Below are positions 62,642 to 64,000 of a stretch of DNA of 64,000 bases, in pieces (position 1 is the first letter of the stretch; each line of letters opens with the position of its first letter). Both the position numbers and the translations under genes were made by a program. This DNA is from Hymenobacter sp. GOD-10R (GTDB lineage: Bacteria; Bacteroidota; Bacteroidia; Cytophagales; Hymenobacteraceae), in the NCBI RefSeq assembly GCF_035609205.1, contig NZ_CP141184.1, positions 5,339,001-5,403,000 on the forward strand, read 5' to 3'. The notes below the pieces were generated by a model. The model searched no databases, was not told the DNA's origin, and was given only the letters and a program-made list of their open reading frames with translations.

Positions 62642-63376
62642 CTATTCTAGGCTCGAAATAGCCGGCTTTTCAGGTGCTGTATTTCTGAAAGTCAACTTGG
62701 CTTTGTAGTAGCGCACTGTCCGCGCAATCAGAATGCTGCCTAGGATGGTAGGGGCCATCCAGCCTAAGAGGTTAATCCAACTAGGTGCACCTGCTGGCAG
62801 CCACCGCCCTAGGTTTACGACGATAAATGCTGTGGTGGCCGAGATGTAAGAGCCACCCATGCGGGTCAGGTGCCGCAGGAGCCAGGGCATTGGAGCGGCA
62901 GCCGTTCCGCGTAGTGCTACCCAGGTATCCTGCCCGGCAAAAAGACAAATCAGCCCGCCGAAAAAGGCAAATAGCACTGCGTGCAGCGCAATCCCAATGC
63001 CTACCATCCCGAGGCCAACCAGCGTAGCTACCGTGCTCAGCACCAAGTCGGAGCTAGCTGGTTTGGCGCTGCGTTGGCGCGCCGCGCGCCAACCAGTGAA
63101 GCTCAGGTAGAAGCTCAGCACGGCTATACCCGTCAGAAAAAGGCGACTTAGGGTGAGCGGTTGCAGCAGACACAGCAGCACTGCGGTAGCCGCTACCACG
63201 AGCATACTATAGACATACACGCGCCCGGCTCGCACGTGCACTGGGCCCCCTTTACGACCAAGCATGGGTATTAATCCCGCCAGCAAGGCTAGGCTCCCGG
63301 CGGCAATGTGCAGCCCCAATAACGCGCGTACGGTGGTAGTGGTAGGCGGCAGCGAAAACAGGATGGCATACAGCAT
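62642..63376 (-). CDS. Multi-spanning membrane protein of unknown function
   Basis: A 244-residue inner-membrane protein with about seven hydrophobic segments. It begins with VRALLGLHIAAGSLALLAGLIPML, followed by a His-containing turn (KGGPVHVRAGRVYVYSM), a pattern seen in DUF2306-like membrane proteins. The His residues could bind haem or quinone, but this is speculation. It is convergent with the CZB-like gene and divergent from the asparaginase gene. Confidence 0.75.
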   Translation of the reverse strand: MLYAILFSLPPTTTTVRALLGLHIAAGSLALLAGLIPMLGRKGGPVHVRAGRVYVYSMLVVAATAVLLCLLQPLTLSRLFLTGIAVLSFYLSFTGWRAARQRSAKPASSDLVLSTVATLVGLGMVGIGIALHAVLFAFFGGLICLFAGQDTWVALRGTAAAPMPWLLRHLTRMGGSYISATTAFIVVNLGRWLPAGAPSWINLLGWMAPTILGSILIARTVRYYKAKLTFRNTAPEKPAISSLE

Positions 63377-63667
63377 GGCGTGACAGCGGAAGCGTGTGGT
63401 TGACTGTGAATAGGCTAAAGCTCATCACCTAGCTATCCTTGCGCAACTAAACATAGCCGAAGCGTCGAATGAGGAAGACGAACCGGCACCAGCGGCGGGC
63501 CATCCGTACGCGGGGCGTAAGGTACGCTTTGGCACGATACATAGGCTAGCTTCTGCCGCGGCGTGCAGCTAGCTGGATGAAGCCTCGTCTCTTCCAGTAC
63601 TACCTTCCTATCGTGGTGCCGCCAGAAATTCTTTTCTTTGAGGTTCACTCCCTAGTTCGCTTGCACT

Positions 63668-64000
63668 ATGCCTACTCGCCGAAAGTTCCTCGCTTCTTCC
63701 ACCAGTCTGGCCTTGCTCGCCGTCGGTAGCCCACTTGAGGCGGCTAGCTTGCCGCCGCTGCCCGCCAAGAAGCCGCTCGTCATTTCCACCTGGGATACGG
63801 GCTTGGCGGCCAACCTAGGTGCCTGGAAGGTGCTGAGTAAAGGTGGCCGCGCCCTCGACGCCGTAGAAGCCGGCGTGATGGTGACGGAGGATTCGCAGAA
63901 TTGCTGTGTGGGGCTAGGTGGCAACCCCGACCGGGAAGGCATCGTGACCCTCGACGCCTGCATCATGGACGATCAATTCAACTGTGGCAGCGTGGCAGCC
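63668..64000 (+). CDS. N4-(beta-N-acetylglucosaminyl)-L-asparaginase, N-terminal part
   Basis: The first 111 codons of a gene that continues beyond the window, starting at an ATG at 63668. A signal peptide with paired Arg (MPTRRKFLASSTSLALLAVG) is followed by VISTWDTGLAANLGAW and VGLGGNPDREGIVTLDAC, which match the alpha-chain start of glycosylasparaginases. These Ntn hydrolases cut the Asn-linked sugar bond after autoproteolysis before a Thr that lies outside the window. Export suggests use on glycopeptides. Confidence 0.88.
   Translation, partial: MPTRRKFLASSTSLALLAVGSPLEAASLPPLPAKKPLVISTWDTGLAANLGAWKVLSKGGRALDAVEAGVMVTEDSQNCCVGLGGNPDREGIVTLDACIMDDQFNCGSVAA

Noticed and set aside
63652..63966. 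Minus frame of 104 codons at the right edge
   Set aside because: Antisense to the start of the glycosylasparaginase gene, whose sequence matches a known family.

Overview
The window looks like chromosomal DNA of a Bacteroidota bacterium of the Cytophagales, most like Hymenobacter. The grounds are a SusC/SusD pair, type IX secretion (T9SS) C-terminal sorting domains, lipoproteins of Bacteroidota type, BLUF and PAS sensors, starts without clear Shine-Dalgarno sequences, and a base composition visibly above half GC. The genus is an inference. I see no rRNA, tRNA, insertion sequence, prophage or CRISPR array.

Layout: 1-937 holds two small secreted low-complexity proteins on the minus strand, the first cut by the window edge. 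1186-5002 holds an exported sulfatase, an unknown secreted protein and, convergent to them, a lipoprotein-type formylglycine-generating enzyme. From 3809 to 28451 every gene is on the minus strand. This block reads as a pectin utilisation locus: SusC and SusD at its upstream end, then a GH28 polygalacturonase, a large esterase-like hydrolase, a CE8-PL10 fusion, five or six genes for non-phosphorylative oxidation of a 6-deoxy sugar (L-fucose or L-rhamnose type), two CE12 rhamnogalacturonan acetylesterases, a CE8 pectin methylesterase, a pair of beta-barrel-like proteins (one cut by an amber codon) and a GH2 enzyme. The apparent logic is to de-esterify and cut homogalacturonan and rhamnogalacturonan outside, import through SusCD, and oxidise the released deoxy sugar to pyruvate and lactate inside. 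A sugar-acid dehydratase is not present in the window. Two sites sharing an 18-base identical core lie upstream of susC and of the CE12 gene and may tie the locus together under one LacI-type regulator.

29022-34200 holds a lipoprotein nuclease, small unknown proteins and a large TIG/beta-helix protein. 34258-39318 holds two related FG-GAP repeat proteins with T9SS sorting domains. 39548-45493 holds a HAD phosphatase and a signalling group: a single-domain response regulator, two BLUF blue-light sensors, a multi-PAS histidine kinase, an orphan VbhA-like small protein, and a DoxX membrane protein. 45594-51936 holds three exported hydrolases (M28 peptidase, penicillin-acylase family, M1 aminopeptidase) and a small conserved protein. 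52197-62574 holds a lipoprotein, two PAS-only proteins lacking kinase domains, each beside a small partner gene, a TonB-dependent receptor and another T9SS protein. The right edge has a membrane protein and the start of a glycosylasparaginase.

Scattered between genes are two families of long palindromic repeats (REP/MITE-like), concentrated in the pectin locus, and several strong hairpin terminators.
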